Assembly: GCF_018918265.1 (NCBI RefSeq)
Contig: NZ_JAHLQC010000019.1
Location: forward strand, 1 to 64,000
Direction: 5' to 3'
DNA length: 64,000 nucleotides
Origin: Falcatimonas sp. MSJ-15
Lineage (GTDB): Bacteria > Bacillota > Clostridia > Lachnospirales > Lachnospiraceae
A program made the position numbers and the translations under genes. This document shows, piece after piece, positions 55,050 through 63,870 of this stretch. A model generated the notes under the pieces. The model was not told the origin of the DNA and made no database searches. It saw nothing but the letters and a program-made list of their open reading frames with translations. Positions within the stretch are counted from its first letter, which is position 1. Every line of letters starts with the position of its first letter.

Positions 55050-55670
55050 ATGAAAGATGTTATTGTAATCGGAGTTGCGGGCGGTTCCGCATCTGGTAAG
55101 ACTACAGTTGCAGCGAGACTGAAAAAAGAATTTGGAAGTTCAGTAGAACTTATATCACATGACTATTATTATAAGAGCCATGATGATATGTCATACGAAG
55201 AGAGAAAGCTTCTTAATTATGATCATCCTAATGCTTTTGAAACTGATAGACTGATTCGTGATATTAAGAGTCTGAAAGATGGTAATGCCATAGATAGACC
55301 AGACTATGATTTTACTATTCATAACAGATCTGATAAGACAATAAAAGTTAATCCGGCAAAAGTAATTATTCTTGAAGGAATACTTATATTTGAGAACAAA
55401 GAACTTTTAGATCTAATGGATATTAAGATATATGTTGATACAGACGCAGACGTGCGTCTTATCAGACGTATCCTAAGAGATGTAAAAGAAAGAGGGCGTG
55501 ATTTGGATTCGGTTATAATACAATATCAGAATACAGTAAAACCTATGCATGAGCAGTTTGTTGAACCTTCAAAGAGATATGCAGATATAATTATTCCAGA
55601 AGGCGGACAGAATGAAGTTGCATTATCAATGATTATCAATAAGATTCGTTCTATATTAAATAACAATTAA
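55050..55670 (+). CDS. udk: uridine kinase
   Basis: This enzyme phosphorylates uridine (and usually cytidine) to the monophosphate. It has 206 residues with P-loop GGSASGKTT (about 11-19), the SHDYYYK motif, NYDHPNAFETD and RPDYDF substrate blocks and ILEGILIF. AGAAGGAG precedes its ATG. As the last gene of the nucleoside import operon, it traps imported pyrimidine nucleosides and suggests that uridine/cytidine are among the substrates. Confidence 0.95.
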   Translation: MKDVIVIGVAGGSASGKTTVAARLKKEFGSSVELISHDYYYKSHDDMSYEERKLLNYDHPNAFETDRLIRDIKSLKDGNAIDRPDYDFTIHNRSDKTIKVNPAKVIILEGILIFENKELLDLMDIKIYVDTDADVRLIRRILRDVKERGRDLDSVIIQYQNTVKPMHEQFVEPSKRYADIIIPEGGQNEVALSMIINKIRSILNNN

Positions 55671-55681
55671 TTATTAGATAC

Positions 55682-55718
55682 AAAGCGGTATAATGGAATT
55701 TACATTATATCGCTTTTT
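55682..55718 (+). terminator. terminator of the nucleoside operon
   Basis: AAAGCGGTATAAT pairs with ATTATATCGCTTT (one G-U) and runs into five T residues. Confidence 0.92.
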
Positions 55719-55755
55719 AATTATATAGTTAAAAAAGATAAAAGGAGTAAGAAAA

Positions 55756-56259
55756 ATGGATGAAAATAATGAATTAATTCTGGCAATGGTTAGATATTAT
55801 GCAGGAGATCCAAAGCGAATTAATCATTTTCTTAAGGTGAATGCTTTTGGTAAGATTATTGCATCTAAAGAGAAAGTAGATAGCAGGATGTATAATATAA
55901 TTGATGTAGCTACAATAACTCATGACATTGGAATAAAAGTAAGTGAAGAAAAATATGGAAGCAGTGCAGGCAAATATCAGGAGCTTGAAGGACCGGCGAT
56001 TGCAAAAGATATGTTATCAAAGTTAGAGTACGATGAAGGACTGATAGAGAGAACGATGTATCTTATTGGACATCATCATACGTATGATAATATAACAGGG
56101 TTGGATTATCAGATTTTAGTCGAAGCTGATTTTTTAGTTAATATCTATGAAGACGGTATGAGTAAGGAAGCTATTAACAGCGTTAGAAGTAAAATATTTA
56201 AAACCGATACAGGTAAAAAACTTCTTGATAGTATGTTTGATATTAAAGAGGAAAAATAA
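55756..56259 (+). CDS. HD domain protein
   Basis: This 167-residue protein has an HD-type metal phosphohydrolase fold: first His in RINHFLKV (about 23), ATITHDIG (about 55-62, the HD pair), and GHHHTYD (about 100). The substrate is unknown; relatives act on nucleotides. AAAGGAG precedes the ATG. It follows the terminator of the nucleoside operon, so it is probably a separate unit. Confidence 0.87.
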   Translation: MDENNELILAMVRYYAGDPKRINHFLKVNAFGKIIASKEKVDSRMYNIIDVATITHDIGIKVSEEKYGSSAGKYQELEGPAIAKDMLSKLEYDEGLIERTMYLIGHHHTYDNITGLDYQILVEADFLVNIYEDGMSKEAINSVRSKIFKTDTGKKLLDSMFDIKEEK

Positions 56260-56378
56260 TATAGAAAAGATTATATAGAAAGTAGAATATTCTGAACATA
56301 TATATAGTGTCTATACAGAGAATATTTGAAATTCTAAATTGGTAAAAATATCCTAATATAAAAAACGAAGTATAATAT

Positions 56379-56405
56379 CAAAAAAAACGCATACTATGCC
56401 GAAAT
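56379..56405 (+). promoter_or_regulatory. possible sigma-D (motility) promoter of cheV
   Basis: CAAA, 15 bases and GCCGAAAT match the sigma-D consensus TAAA-N15-GCCGATAT with one mismatch in each half. The chemotaxis role of the gene downstream makes this reasonable. Confidence 0.5.
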
Positions 56406-56476
56406 AAAAGTTATGAAACGGCTGAAAGCCATTGAAAGATGAGAAAAAGCCTTAATTTTAGGAGGTATGGTATTAT

Positions 56477-57385
56477 ATGGAAACTAACATTTTGTTGGAG
56501 AATGGTACAAATGAATTAGAAGTTTTAGAATTTACAGTAGGAAACAATAATTATGGGATTAATGTTGCTAAAGTAAAAGAAATACTTACATCACAGCCGG
56601 TAACACCAATTCCTAATGCTAATCCTTCAATAGAAGGAATTTTTATGCCAAGAGATATGATGATAACAGTTATTAATCTGGCGAGAGTACTTAGTTATCC
56701 GGATTCAGAAGATTTTACAAAAGATATGTTTATTGTAACTAATTTTAATACTCTTAATGTTGCATTTCATGTTCACAAAGTAGTTGGTATACATAGAGTG
56801 TCATGGGCAGACATAATAACACCTGATCAGACTATTAGTTCTGCAGAGAGCAGTGTTGCAACAGGTATAATTAAACTTGATGGAAGAATTATAGTTATTC
56901 TTGATTTCGAAAAGATTGTATCTGATATTAGTCCAGAGACAGGTCTTAAAGTATCCGATATTAAGGCTCTTGGTGAACGTACACGAAATGATACACCGAT
57001 ATTTATATCGGAAGACTCTACACTTCTTATGAAACTTATAAAAGACTCACTTGCTAATTCAGGATATACTAATGTATCAGCTTTTCCTAATGGTAAGGAA
57101 TTATGGGAAGAACTTGTAAGGTTGAAAGAAGAAGGAACAGTATTAGATAAAGTAAAATGTATAATTACAGATATAGAGATGCCACTTATGGATGGTCATA
57201 GACTAACAAAATTGGTTAAATCTGATGATGTATTGAAAAGTATACCTTTGATAATCTTTTCATCACTTGTTAATGAAGAGATGAGAAGAAAAGGTGAGCA
57301 GCTTGGAGCAGATATTCAGCTTTCAAAACCTGAGATAGGTAAATTGGTTAATGAGATAGATAAGTTACTGCATTATAATGAGTAG
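56477..57385 (+). CDS. cheV: chemotaxis protein CheV
   Basis: CheV couples chemoreceptors to CheA and adapts through phosphorylation. It has 302 residues. The CheW-like domain (about 14-155) contains EFTVGNNNYGINVAKVKEIL and GIFMPRDMMITVINL. The receiver domain (about 172-300) has the phospho-acceptor region CIITDIEMPLMDGH with conserved FSSL and SKPE ends. AGGAGGT precedes the ATG. Its presence implies a motile, chemotactic cell, although no flagellar genes are in the window. Confidence 0.94.
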   Translation: METNILLENGTNELEVLEFTVGNNNYGINVAKVKEILTSQPVTPIPNANPSIEGIFMPRDMMITVINLARVLSYPDSEDFTKDMFIVTNFNTLNVAFHVHKVVGIHRVSWADIITPDQTISSAESSVATGIIKLDGRIIVILDFEKIVSDISPETGLKVSDIKALGERTRNDTPIFISEDSTLLMKLIKDSLANSGYTNVSAFPNGKELWEELVRLKEEGTVLDKVKCIITDIEMPLMDGHRLTKLVKSDDVLKSIPLIIFSSLVNEEMRRKGEQLGADIQLSKPEIGKLVNEIDKLLHYNE

Positions 57386-57411
57386 TAAGTATATTATAAT
57401 GTGGCTATATC

Positions 57412-57607
57412 ACCTTTATAAGTGGAAAGTACTCTGATTAAGAGCTTTATAAGTGGGTAGTACTGTGATTACGAGTTTTTATAAGTGGAAAGTACTCTGA
57501 TTAAGACCTTTTATAAGCAAGGAGTACTGTGATTAAGAATCTTTTTAAAGAAGAAATACTATAATTAAGAATTTTTTAAAGAAAAGAAGTACCAAAGATT
57601 AAGATTC
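57412..57607. repeat. 31-33-bp tandem repeats behind cheV
   Basis: Six degenerate units of TTTATAAGTGGAAAGTACTC plus TGATTAAGA; the last two have TTTTTAAAGAA instead of TTTATAAGTGG. Confidence 0.88.
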
Positions 57608-57687
57608 CTATATGGTTCACATATTGGTGAAATAAAAAAATATTACAAGTTCGTGATATATATATATACATTTTTAAAAATATTTAT

Positions 57688-57750
57688 TATAATAGAGATT
57701 GCACTTTAATCTGCACATATTATATGAGCGTTAAAGTGTAATCTTTTTTT
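57688..57750 (+). promoter_or_regulatory. promoter followed at once by an attenuator hairpin
   Basis: TATAAT (57688-57693) puts the transcript start at about 57700. AGATTGCACTTTAA (57696-57709) pairs with TTAAAGTGTAATCT (57731-57744), followed by seven T residues, and the gene's ribosome binding site comes directly after. Nearly all of the leader is terminator. Confidence 0.75.
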
Positions 57751-57765
57751 GCAAAGAAGGAGTAA

Positions 57766-58386
57766 ATGATGAGAGATATAAAAAATGAGATAGAACAGGC
57801 AGATTATGTACTTGTTGGAATTGGCAGTGAGTGGAAAGCACAAGAAGGAATGGAGAATACCATACTAGAGGCTTATAATAAACTAGCTGACATATTAAAA
57901 GATAAGAACTATTATATAGTAACAACATGTTATGATGATATAATATTCGATTCAGATTTGAAAAAAGAGCAGATTACAGCACCCTGTGGAAGTATTAGAA
58001 GATATCAATGCGAGAATGGATGTACAGGCGTTATAAAATCAGAAGACGAAGTAAACAAAGATAGTACATGTCCTGTATGTGGCGGTCAATATGTTAAGAA
58101 TATTGTGAAAGCAGACAAATATAACGAAGAAGGATATATGGATAGTTGGAAAAACTATGGAACATGGTTGTCAAGAACACTTAATCGTAAAGTAGTTATA
58201 CTTGAGCTTGGAACTGATTTTACATATCCGACAGTTATACGTTGGGCATTTGAAAAAGTAGTTATGATAAATAATAAAGCATATATGTACAGAATTAATG
58301 AAAAATTCTGGCAATTAACTGAAGAAATCAATGAAAAAGCTGAAAGTATTAAGATGAATTCAATTGATTATATCAATAAATATTGA
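57766..58386 (+). CDS. divergent Sir2-like protein
   Basis: This 206-residue protein follows the layout of sirtuins: an N-terminal nucleotide-binding start (YVLVGIGSEW, about 14-23), TTCYDDIIF in the place of the TQNID motif, and a four-Cys zinc ribbon (CENGC, CPVC). ILELGTDFTYPTVIRWAFE lies near the C-terminus. The catalytic His of the HG motif appears replaced by Cys (APCGSIRRYQC), so normal deacylase activity is doubtful. GAAGGAG precedes ATGATG. It may be a NAD-binding sensor; this is inference. Confidence 0.72.
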   Translation: MMRDIKNEIEQADYVLVGIGSEWKAQEGMENTILEAYNKLADILKDKNYYIVTTCYDDIIFDSDLKKEQITAPCGSIRRYQCENGCTGVIKSEDEVNKDSTCPVCGGQYVKNIVKADKYNEEGYMDSWKNYGTWLSRTLNRKVVILELGTDFTYPTVIRWAFEKVVMINNKAYMYRINEKFWQLTEEINEKAESIKMNSIDYINKY

Positions 58387-58458
58387 GAAATAACAAAAGG
58401 CTGACGATATATCATCTGTAGTAGTGTGCGAAAACACAGAAAAATTGAGGTGAGAAAG

Positions 58459-60969
58459 TTGGCTGATAAAGACAAAAATACAGAAGATTATCTAGATAGT
58501 CTGCTTAATGCTGCATTAAAAAGTGGCAATACTGATGATAATGATAATTCAGAGATGGCAAATATTGATTTTTCATCAGAAGCAAAAGAGATAAAAGAAG
58601 ATGATCTGCAGTCTATATATGGAGATATGAGTTTTGACGATCTGATGTCACAGCATGAAGTAAGCAGTGCTTCATATACAATGGATGATATACCAGCAGA
58701 ACCATCTGAGAATGTAACACCTGATAAAACATTAGAAGAATCATTAGAGAATGAAGCACCGGATAAAACATTAGAAGAATCATTAGAGAATGAAGCACCG
58801 GATGGAACATTAGCAGAAGCATCTGAGAATGAAGCACCGGATGGAACGTTAGAGGAATCATTAGAGAATGAAGTGCCAGATGGAATATTATCGGACGAAT
58901 TAGATACAATATCTGATATAGCTCAAGATGAAGAAGAAACTGGTGGTGTTAATAATACTGAGAGTTATGATGATATGGCATTACAGGAGAATACGGATTC
59001 TGTACAGAATGATGAACCAGGAACAGATGATGAATCGGATAATGTTGGATTGCCAGATGATATATCAGATGATGAGATAGGAATGGATAATCAATCAGAA
59101 GATGAATTATCAAATGATACTTTAGAAACTGGCAATCAAGATACTGCGAAGCCGGAGAGTGGACTATCAGAGAATTTGACCGAAACAGAGATTCAGGATA
59201 ATATTGAGCCGGAGAGCAGACCATCAGAGAATCTGGCTGAAACAGAAATTCAGGATAATATTGAGCCGGAGAGCAGACCATTAGAGAATTTGGCTGAAAC
59301 AGAGATTCAAGATACTGCTGAGTCAGAGAGCGATATATCAGATAATAACATAGAATTAGATAGTCAGACAGAAGAAGATGATATATCACAGATGAAAGAC
59401 AACGCAGATAGTCATACAGATATAGTAGAAGAATCGGAAGCACAAGAGGTATCAGATAGTGGATTAGAAGATATACTTGATAATAATGAATTAGACAATA
59501 TGTTTGATAGTATTAATCAATCGGATATTGATGGTATTAATGAATCAGATAATGTTTCGGAAGATATATCAAGTAGTGACAATGAGACAGACAGTATATC
59601 AGATGATGATAATACAGATAGTATATCAGATGACGATAATACAGACAGTATATCAGATAACAATAATACTGAACCGGCAGATACATTAGATAATGATAAT
59701 AACGAAACTGATACTATATCAGAGGATTCTAATGGAGAGGATGAGGCTCTTAATTGGGATGAGTTTGATGATATGTTGTCATTTGATGAAGATACTCATG
59801 GCAATACAGATAGTATATCAGATATTGATTATGATAATGTAGATATAACAGGACTTGAAGATGAACTTGAAGCAATACCAGACAGAAAAGAGAATGCCAA
59901 GAATAAAAAATCTGATGATAAAAAAGTGAAAGCAGACGAGAATAATGTTGAACTTGATAATGCAAAAGGTACTAAGAAGAAAGAGAAAAAAGGCTTATTC
60001 TCAAAGCTGTTTAAAAAGAAAGCAGATAAGGATGCTAATGAAGAAAAAGAAGAACCACAGGAGAATGGTGCAGGCAATAGTGATGAAATATCAGGTTTGG
60101 CAGATAGCATATTAGGAGACACAGATAGTAATGATGTATCAACTGATAATTCAGATCTGCTTGGACTTGATGGAATGGATGTATTTGGAGATACACCAAA
60201 AGTATCTGATGCAGATAGCCTTCTTAATGAGCTTGGTGGACTAGGTATTGATGCAGATGAATTAGCTGATGTTCCAGAAAGAGGTGCATCATCAGAAGAA
60301 AAAGATTCAGAAGATGCAGATAAAAAAGGCAAGAAGGGTAAAAAAGGCAAGAAAGAGAAAAAACCTAAGAAAGAAAAGAAACCTAAAAAGCCTAAAAAAG
60401 AAAAGAAGAAAAAAGAGAAGAAGCCTAAAAAACCTAAGAAAGAAAAAGAACCTGTAGATCCATCAGAACTTCTTACAATAAAACCACTGCCAGTAGTATT
60501 CTTTGTTCTGCTTATAGCCGGTGTTGTAGTAGCAATACAAATATTTATAAGTTACTATCCATATAATACGTCTATAACACAAGCTAGAAGTTATTTTGAA
60601 AAAGGTAACTATAGCAAGGCATATATAGAAATAAGCGGATTAGATGTAAAAGAAAAGGATAAGCAGTTGTATGAACAGATAGTTATGGTAAATCGTCTTG
60701 AAAGATATTATGTATCATACTATAACTACAAAGAACTTAAGATGGAAGAAAAAGCACTTACAGCTTTGATTAGTGGTGTTGCAAAATATGATGAGATATA
60801 CGAAGAAGCAAATCAGTTAGGTGTAGCTAATCTCATAGATGGTGTGAAACAGTCATTACTAGAGATACTCTCATCGAATTATGGAATAGATGAGAATAAA
60901 GCAAAAGAGATTAGTGCAATTGATGATGAACAGCAATATGAAGCAACAATATCAATCTATATAAAATAG
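58459..60969 (+). CDS. large acidic/basic single-pass membrane protein
   Basis: I do not recognise this 836-residue protein. Its first 480 residues are extremely acidic and low-complexity, with repeats: ENEAPDGTLEESLENEAPD-type units of 18 residues, NIEPESRPSENLAETEIQD units, and DNTDSISDD units. A short mixed region follows, then a run of about 60 residues that is almost all Lys/Pro/Glu/Gly (KKEKKPKKPKKEKK). One membrane helix comes next (FFVLLIAGVVVAIQIFISYY), then a 130-residue helical extracytoplasmic domain. I start at TTG because GAGGTGAG lies just before it. It may be a cell-surface or division-linked scaffold. Confidence 0.8.
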   Translation: MADKDKNTEDYLDSLLNAALKSGNTDDNDNSEMANIDFSSEAKEIKEDDLQSIYGDMSFDDLMSQHEVSSASYTMDDIPAEPSENVTPDKTLEESLENEAPDKTLEESLENEAPDGTLAEASENEAPDGTLEESLENEVPDGILSDELDTISDIAQDEEETGGVNNTESYDDMALQENTDSVQNDEPGTDDESDNVGLPDDISDDEIGMDNQSEDELSNDTLETGNQDTAKPESGLSENLTETEIQDNIEPESRPSENLAETEIQDNIEPESRPLENLAETEIQDTAESESDISDNNIELDSQTEEDDISQMKDNADSHTDIVEESEAQEVSDSGLEDILDNNELDNMFDSINQSDIDGINESDNVSEDISSSDNETDSISDDDNTDSISDDDNTDSISDNNNTEPADTLDNDNNETDTISEDSNGEDEALNWDEFDDMLSFDEDTHGNTDSISDIDYDNVDITGLEDELEAIPDRKENAKNKKSDDKKVKADENNVELDNAKGTKKKEKKGLFSKLFKKKADKDANEEKEEPQENGAGNSDEISGLADSILGDTDSNDVSTDNSDLLGLDGMDVFGDTPKVSDADSLLNELGGLGIDADELADVPERGASSEEKDSEDADKKGKKGKKGKKEKKPKKEKKPKKPKKEKKKKEKKPKKPKKEKEPVDPSELLTIKPLPVVFFVLLIAGVVVAIQIFISYYPYNTSITQARSYFEKGNYSKAYIEISGLDVKEKDKQLYEQIVMVNRLERYYVSYYNYKELKMEEKALTALISGVAKYDEIYEEANQLGVANLIDGVKQSLLEILSSNYGIDENKAKEISAIDDEQQYEATISIYIK

Positions 60970-61037
60970 TATGATGTAAGATTGAATAGTGGTATATAAA
61001 AACATATCATTTTTTCAGGTAATAGAGATTGATATGC

Positions 61038-61088
61038 TACCCTCATATAGGACAATGAAATATAAAAGTCCTATATGAGGGTATTTTT
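61038..61088 (+). terminator. intrinsic terminator after the acidic protein gene
   Basis: A perfect 16-bp stem, TACCCTCATATAGGAC with GTCCTATATGAGGGTA, is followed by TTTTT. Confidence 0.95.
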
Positions 61089-61533
61089 ATGCTTTGTGAC
61101 CTAGTTAGCATGCAAGGTATGAACTGTTTACTCATAAGATGTGAACTATTTACTTATGAAGGAGAATAATGGCAAAATCACTAGAATGGTTATTATAATA
61201 CGAGATACAAACTATTTACTATGGCAAGAGAGAAATATTCGTTATAATTATAATTATGTAAAAAAATCTTGCAAAACCATTAAATCTATGATAAAAATAT
61301 ACTATGCAAAAGTAGCGAATTAGCAAACTAAAGCAATTACAAAATAAACTAAAGCAACTGAATAAAACAATTATGAATGAAGTAATTATGCATAAAACAA
61401 ATATATATGAAGTAAATATGAATGAAATAATTAAAAATACAATAATTACTATAGAATAATTGAGAATAAGGCAGATGTGAGAAAGTAAGTAAAAGAATAG
61501 ATATACAAACAGATGGAAGGAGCAGGCAGTAAT
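61089..61533. other. 445-bp gap before hisH with short repeats
   Basis: No credible gene. GAACTATTTACTTATGA-like units recur near 61118-61160 and once more near 61210. From 61325 to 61445 a loose repeat of AACTAAAGCAA / AATGAAGTAATTATG units follows. A 60-codon frame at 61141 is made of these repeats and is rejected. I see no T-box or histidine leader. Confidence 0.7.
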
Positions 61534-62139
61534 ATGATAGCGATACTTGATTATGATGCAGGTAATTTAAGAAGTGTTGAAAAGGCATTGAATTATATAG
61601 GTGAGGATACAGTTATAACAAGAGATAAAGATGTGATAATGAATTCTGACAAAGTAATACTACCAGGTGTAGGATCATTTGGTGATGCTATGGAGAAATT
61701 GAATAATTATAATCTTATAAATACGATCTATGATGTTGTAGACAAGAAGATACCATTTCTTGGGATATGTCTTGGACTACAGTTATTATTCGAAGAAAGC
61801 GAAGAGACACCGGGAGTAACAGGACTTGGTATTCTCAAAGGGAGAATCAAGAAGATTCCTTCAATTGATAATATCAAGATTCCACACATGGGATGGAATT
61901 CAATAGATATAAAAGATGGTGCAAAGTTATTTAGAGGAATGTCAAAACAGGAATATGTATATTTTGTTCATTCATACTATCTTGAAGCAGAAGATGAGAA
62001 TATAGTAGCTGCAACAACAGAATATGGAACACATATACATGCGTCTGTTGAATCAGGCAATATATTTGCGTGTCAGTTTCATCCAGAGAAGAGCAGTGAA
62101 ACAGGCTTACATATATTGCAAAATTTTGTAAATCTGTAA
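61534..62139 (+). CDS. hisH: imidazole glycerol phosphate synthase, glutaminase subunit
   Basis: HisH hydrolyses glutamine and channels ammonia to HisF in histidine synthesis. It has 201 residues with nucleophile Cys79 in GICLGLQLLF and the His/Glu of the triad in FACQFHPEKSS. I start at the ATG giving MIAILDYDAGN, with GGAAGGAG upstream; the longer frame adds seven residues over that site. hisF follows 42 bases later. No other his genes are in the window. Confidence 0.96.
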   Translation: MIAILDYDAGNLRSVEKALNYIGEDTVITRDKDVIMNSDKVILPGVGSFGDAMEKLNNYNLINTIYDVVDKKIPFLGICLGLQLLFEESEETPGVTGLGILKGRIKKIPSIDNIKIPHMGWNSIDIKDGAKLFRGMSKQEYVYFVHSYYLEAEDENIVAATTEYGTHIHASVESGNIFACQFHPEKSSETGLHILQNFVNL

Positions 62140-62181
62140 AATAAGATTAATTTAAGATTGATTAATGAGGAGCGATTATAT

Positions 62182-62940
62182 ATGTATACAAAGAGAATTA
62201 TCCCATGTCTAGATATAAAAGATGGACGAGTTGTAAAAGGAATTAATTTTGTTAATATAAAAGATGCAGGTGATCCGGTTGAAGTTGCGACTGCTTATGA
62301 TAAAGCAGGAGCAGATGAAGTTGTATTTCTTGATATTACAGCATCATCTGATAATAGAAATACAACAGTTGAGCTTGTAAGAAAAGTAGCAGAAAAACTC
62401 TTTATTCCATTCACTGTTGGTGGAGGAATAAGAACAGTTGAAGATTTTAGAGTACTTCTAAGAGAAGGTGCTGATAAGATATCAATCAATTCAGCAGCTA
62501 TAATGAATCCTAATCTTATTAGCGAAGCAGCGATGAAGTTTGGAAGTCAATGCGTAGTAGTTGCCATTGATGCTAAGAGAAGAGAAGATGGCGGATTTAA
62601 CATATATAAAAATGGTGGAAGAGTTGATATGGGAATTGATGCAGTTGAATGGGCAATGAGAGCAGAGAAACTTGGAGCAGGTGAGATACTTCTTACAAGC
62701 ATGGACGCAGACGGAACTAAGGCAGGATATGATCTTGAACTTACGAAGATAATAGCAGATAATGTATCTATTCCTGTAATAGCTTCTGGAGGAGCTGGAA
62801 GAAAAGAACATTTTTATGATGCGTTTGTAAAAGGTAATGCAGATGCAGTCTTAGCAGCATCACTTTTTCATTATAAAGAATTAGAGATTAAAGATCTGAA
62901 AGATTATCTTGCTAACAAAGGAATACCAGTAAGAATATAG
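62182..62940 (+). CDS. hisF: imidazole glycerol phosphate synthase, cyclase subunit
   Basis: HisF forms imidazole glycerol phosphate and AICAR on a TIM barrel. It has 252 residues; catalytic Asp11 lies in [13 protein letters not shown] and Asp130 in VVAIDAKR, with phosphate-binding GGGIRTVED and ASGGAG loops. I start at ATG 62182 because GAGGAG sits ten bases before it. It works as a dimer with HisH; AICAR links it to purine synthesis. Confidence 0.97.
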   Translation: MYTKRIIPCLDIKDGRVVKGINFVNIKDAGDPVEVATAYDKAGADEVVFLDITASSDNRNTTVELVRKVAEKLFIPFTVGGGIRTVEDFRVLLREGADKISINSAAIMNPNLISEAAMKFGSQCVVVAIDAKRREDGGFNIYKNGGRVDMGIDAVEWAMRAEKLGAGEILLTSMDADGTKAGYDLELTKIIADNVSIPVIASGGAGRKEHFYDAFVKGNADAVLAASLFHYKELEIKDLKDYLANKGIPVRI

Positions 62941-63091
62941 CTTGCATAACATATATATAAGGACTATAATATGACTGTTATGTATTATTAATATTATTAA
63001 ATTACTAAATATTAGAGATTAATCAAAAGTTTAATATTTTTAATATTTGCAATAGCTATATTTACAAAAACAGACAGGAGATACTATAGAT

Positions 63092-63769
63092 ATGTCAATG
63101 ATTACTAATGACTGGCTTGATTCAGTAAAAAGTGAATTTGCAAAGCCATATTATAAAGATTTATATAATTTTGTGCGTGAAGAATACAGTACAAGAGAGA
63201 TATACCCACCTGCAGATGATATATTTAATGCATTTCATTTTACACCATTAAGTAAAGTAAAAGTATTACTTCTTGGACAGGATCCATATCATAATTATCA
63301 TCAGGCACATGGACTTAGCTTCTCAGTACTTCCGGATCAGAAAGATATTCCACCATCACTTCAGAATATCTACAAAGAGCTTAATACAGATCTTGGATGT
63401 TATATTCCTAATAATGGATATCTGAAGAAATGGGCAGATCAGGGTGTTCTTTTATTAAATACAGTACTTACAGTAAGAGCACATCAGGCTAATTCACATC
63501 AGGGAAGAGGTTGGGAGACATTTACCGATGCAATTATAAAAGCTGTGAATGAACAGGACAGACCAATAGTATATCTTCTATGGGGCAAGCCTGCGCAGAG
63601 TAAGATTAAGATGTTGGATAATCCAAAACATCTAATTCTTACAGCACCACATCCAAGTCCACTTTCTGCATATAGAGGATTCTTTGGCTGTAAGCACTTT
63701 AGCAAGACTAATGAATTTCTTGAAAAAAATGGAGTTGAGCCAATTGACTGGCAGATAGAGAATATCTAA
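63092..63769 (+). CDS. ung: uracil-DNA glycosylase
   Basis: Ung removes uracil from DNA. It has 225 residues, the usual length. The catalytic motif is GQDPYH (62-67, Asp64), the uracil-binding Asn lies in VLLLNTVLTV, and the DNA-intercalating motif is HPSPLS (about 187-192). GACAGGAG precedes the ATG. It is a single gene after hisF, 151 bases downstream. Confidence 0.98.
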   Translation: MSMITNDWLDSVKSEFAKPYYKDLYNFVREEYSTREIYPPADDIFNAFHFTPLSKVKVLLLGQDPYHNYHQAHGLSFSVLPDQKDIPPSLQNIYKELNTDLGCYIPNNGYLKKWADQGVLLLNTVLTVRAHQANSHQGRGWETFTDAIIKAVNEQDRPIVYLLWGKPAQSKIKMLDNPKHLILTAPHPSPLSAYRGFFGCKHFSKTNEFLEKNGVEPIDWQIENI

Positions 63770-63796
63770 GATTATTAATTAAGATATTTATTATAT

Positions 63797-63869
63797 AAAA
63801 AATCACATTTCCGTTATAATAAGGTTTTTAAACCAATTTATATATAATGAAAATGTGATTTTATTTTTT
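63797..63869 (+). terminator. terminator of ung
   Basis: AAAATCACATTT pairs with AAATGTGATTTT, enclosing GGTTT/AAACC, followed by TATTTTTT. It can work in both directions. Confidence 0.85.
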
Positions 63870-63870
63870 A

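Noticed and set aside
61141..61323. 60-codon frame before hisH
   Set aside because: It consists of degenerate short repeats and has no credible start site.
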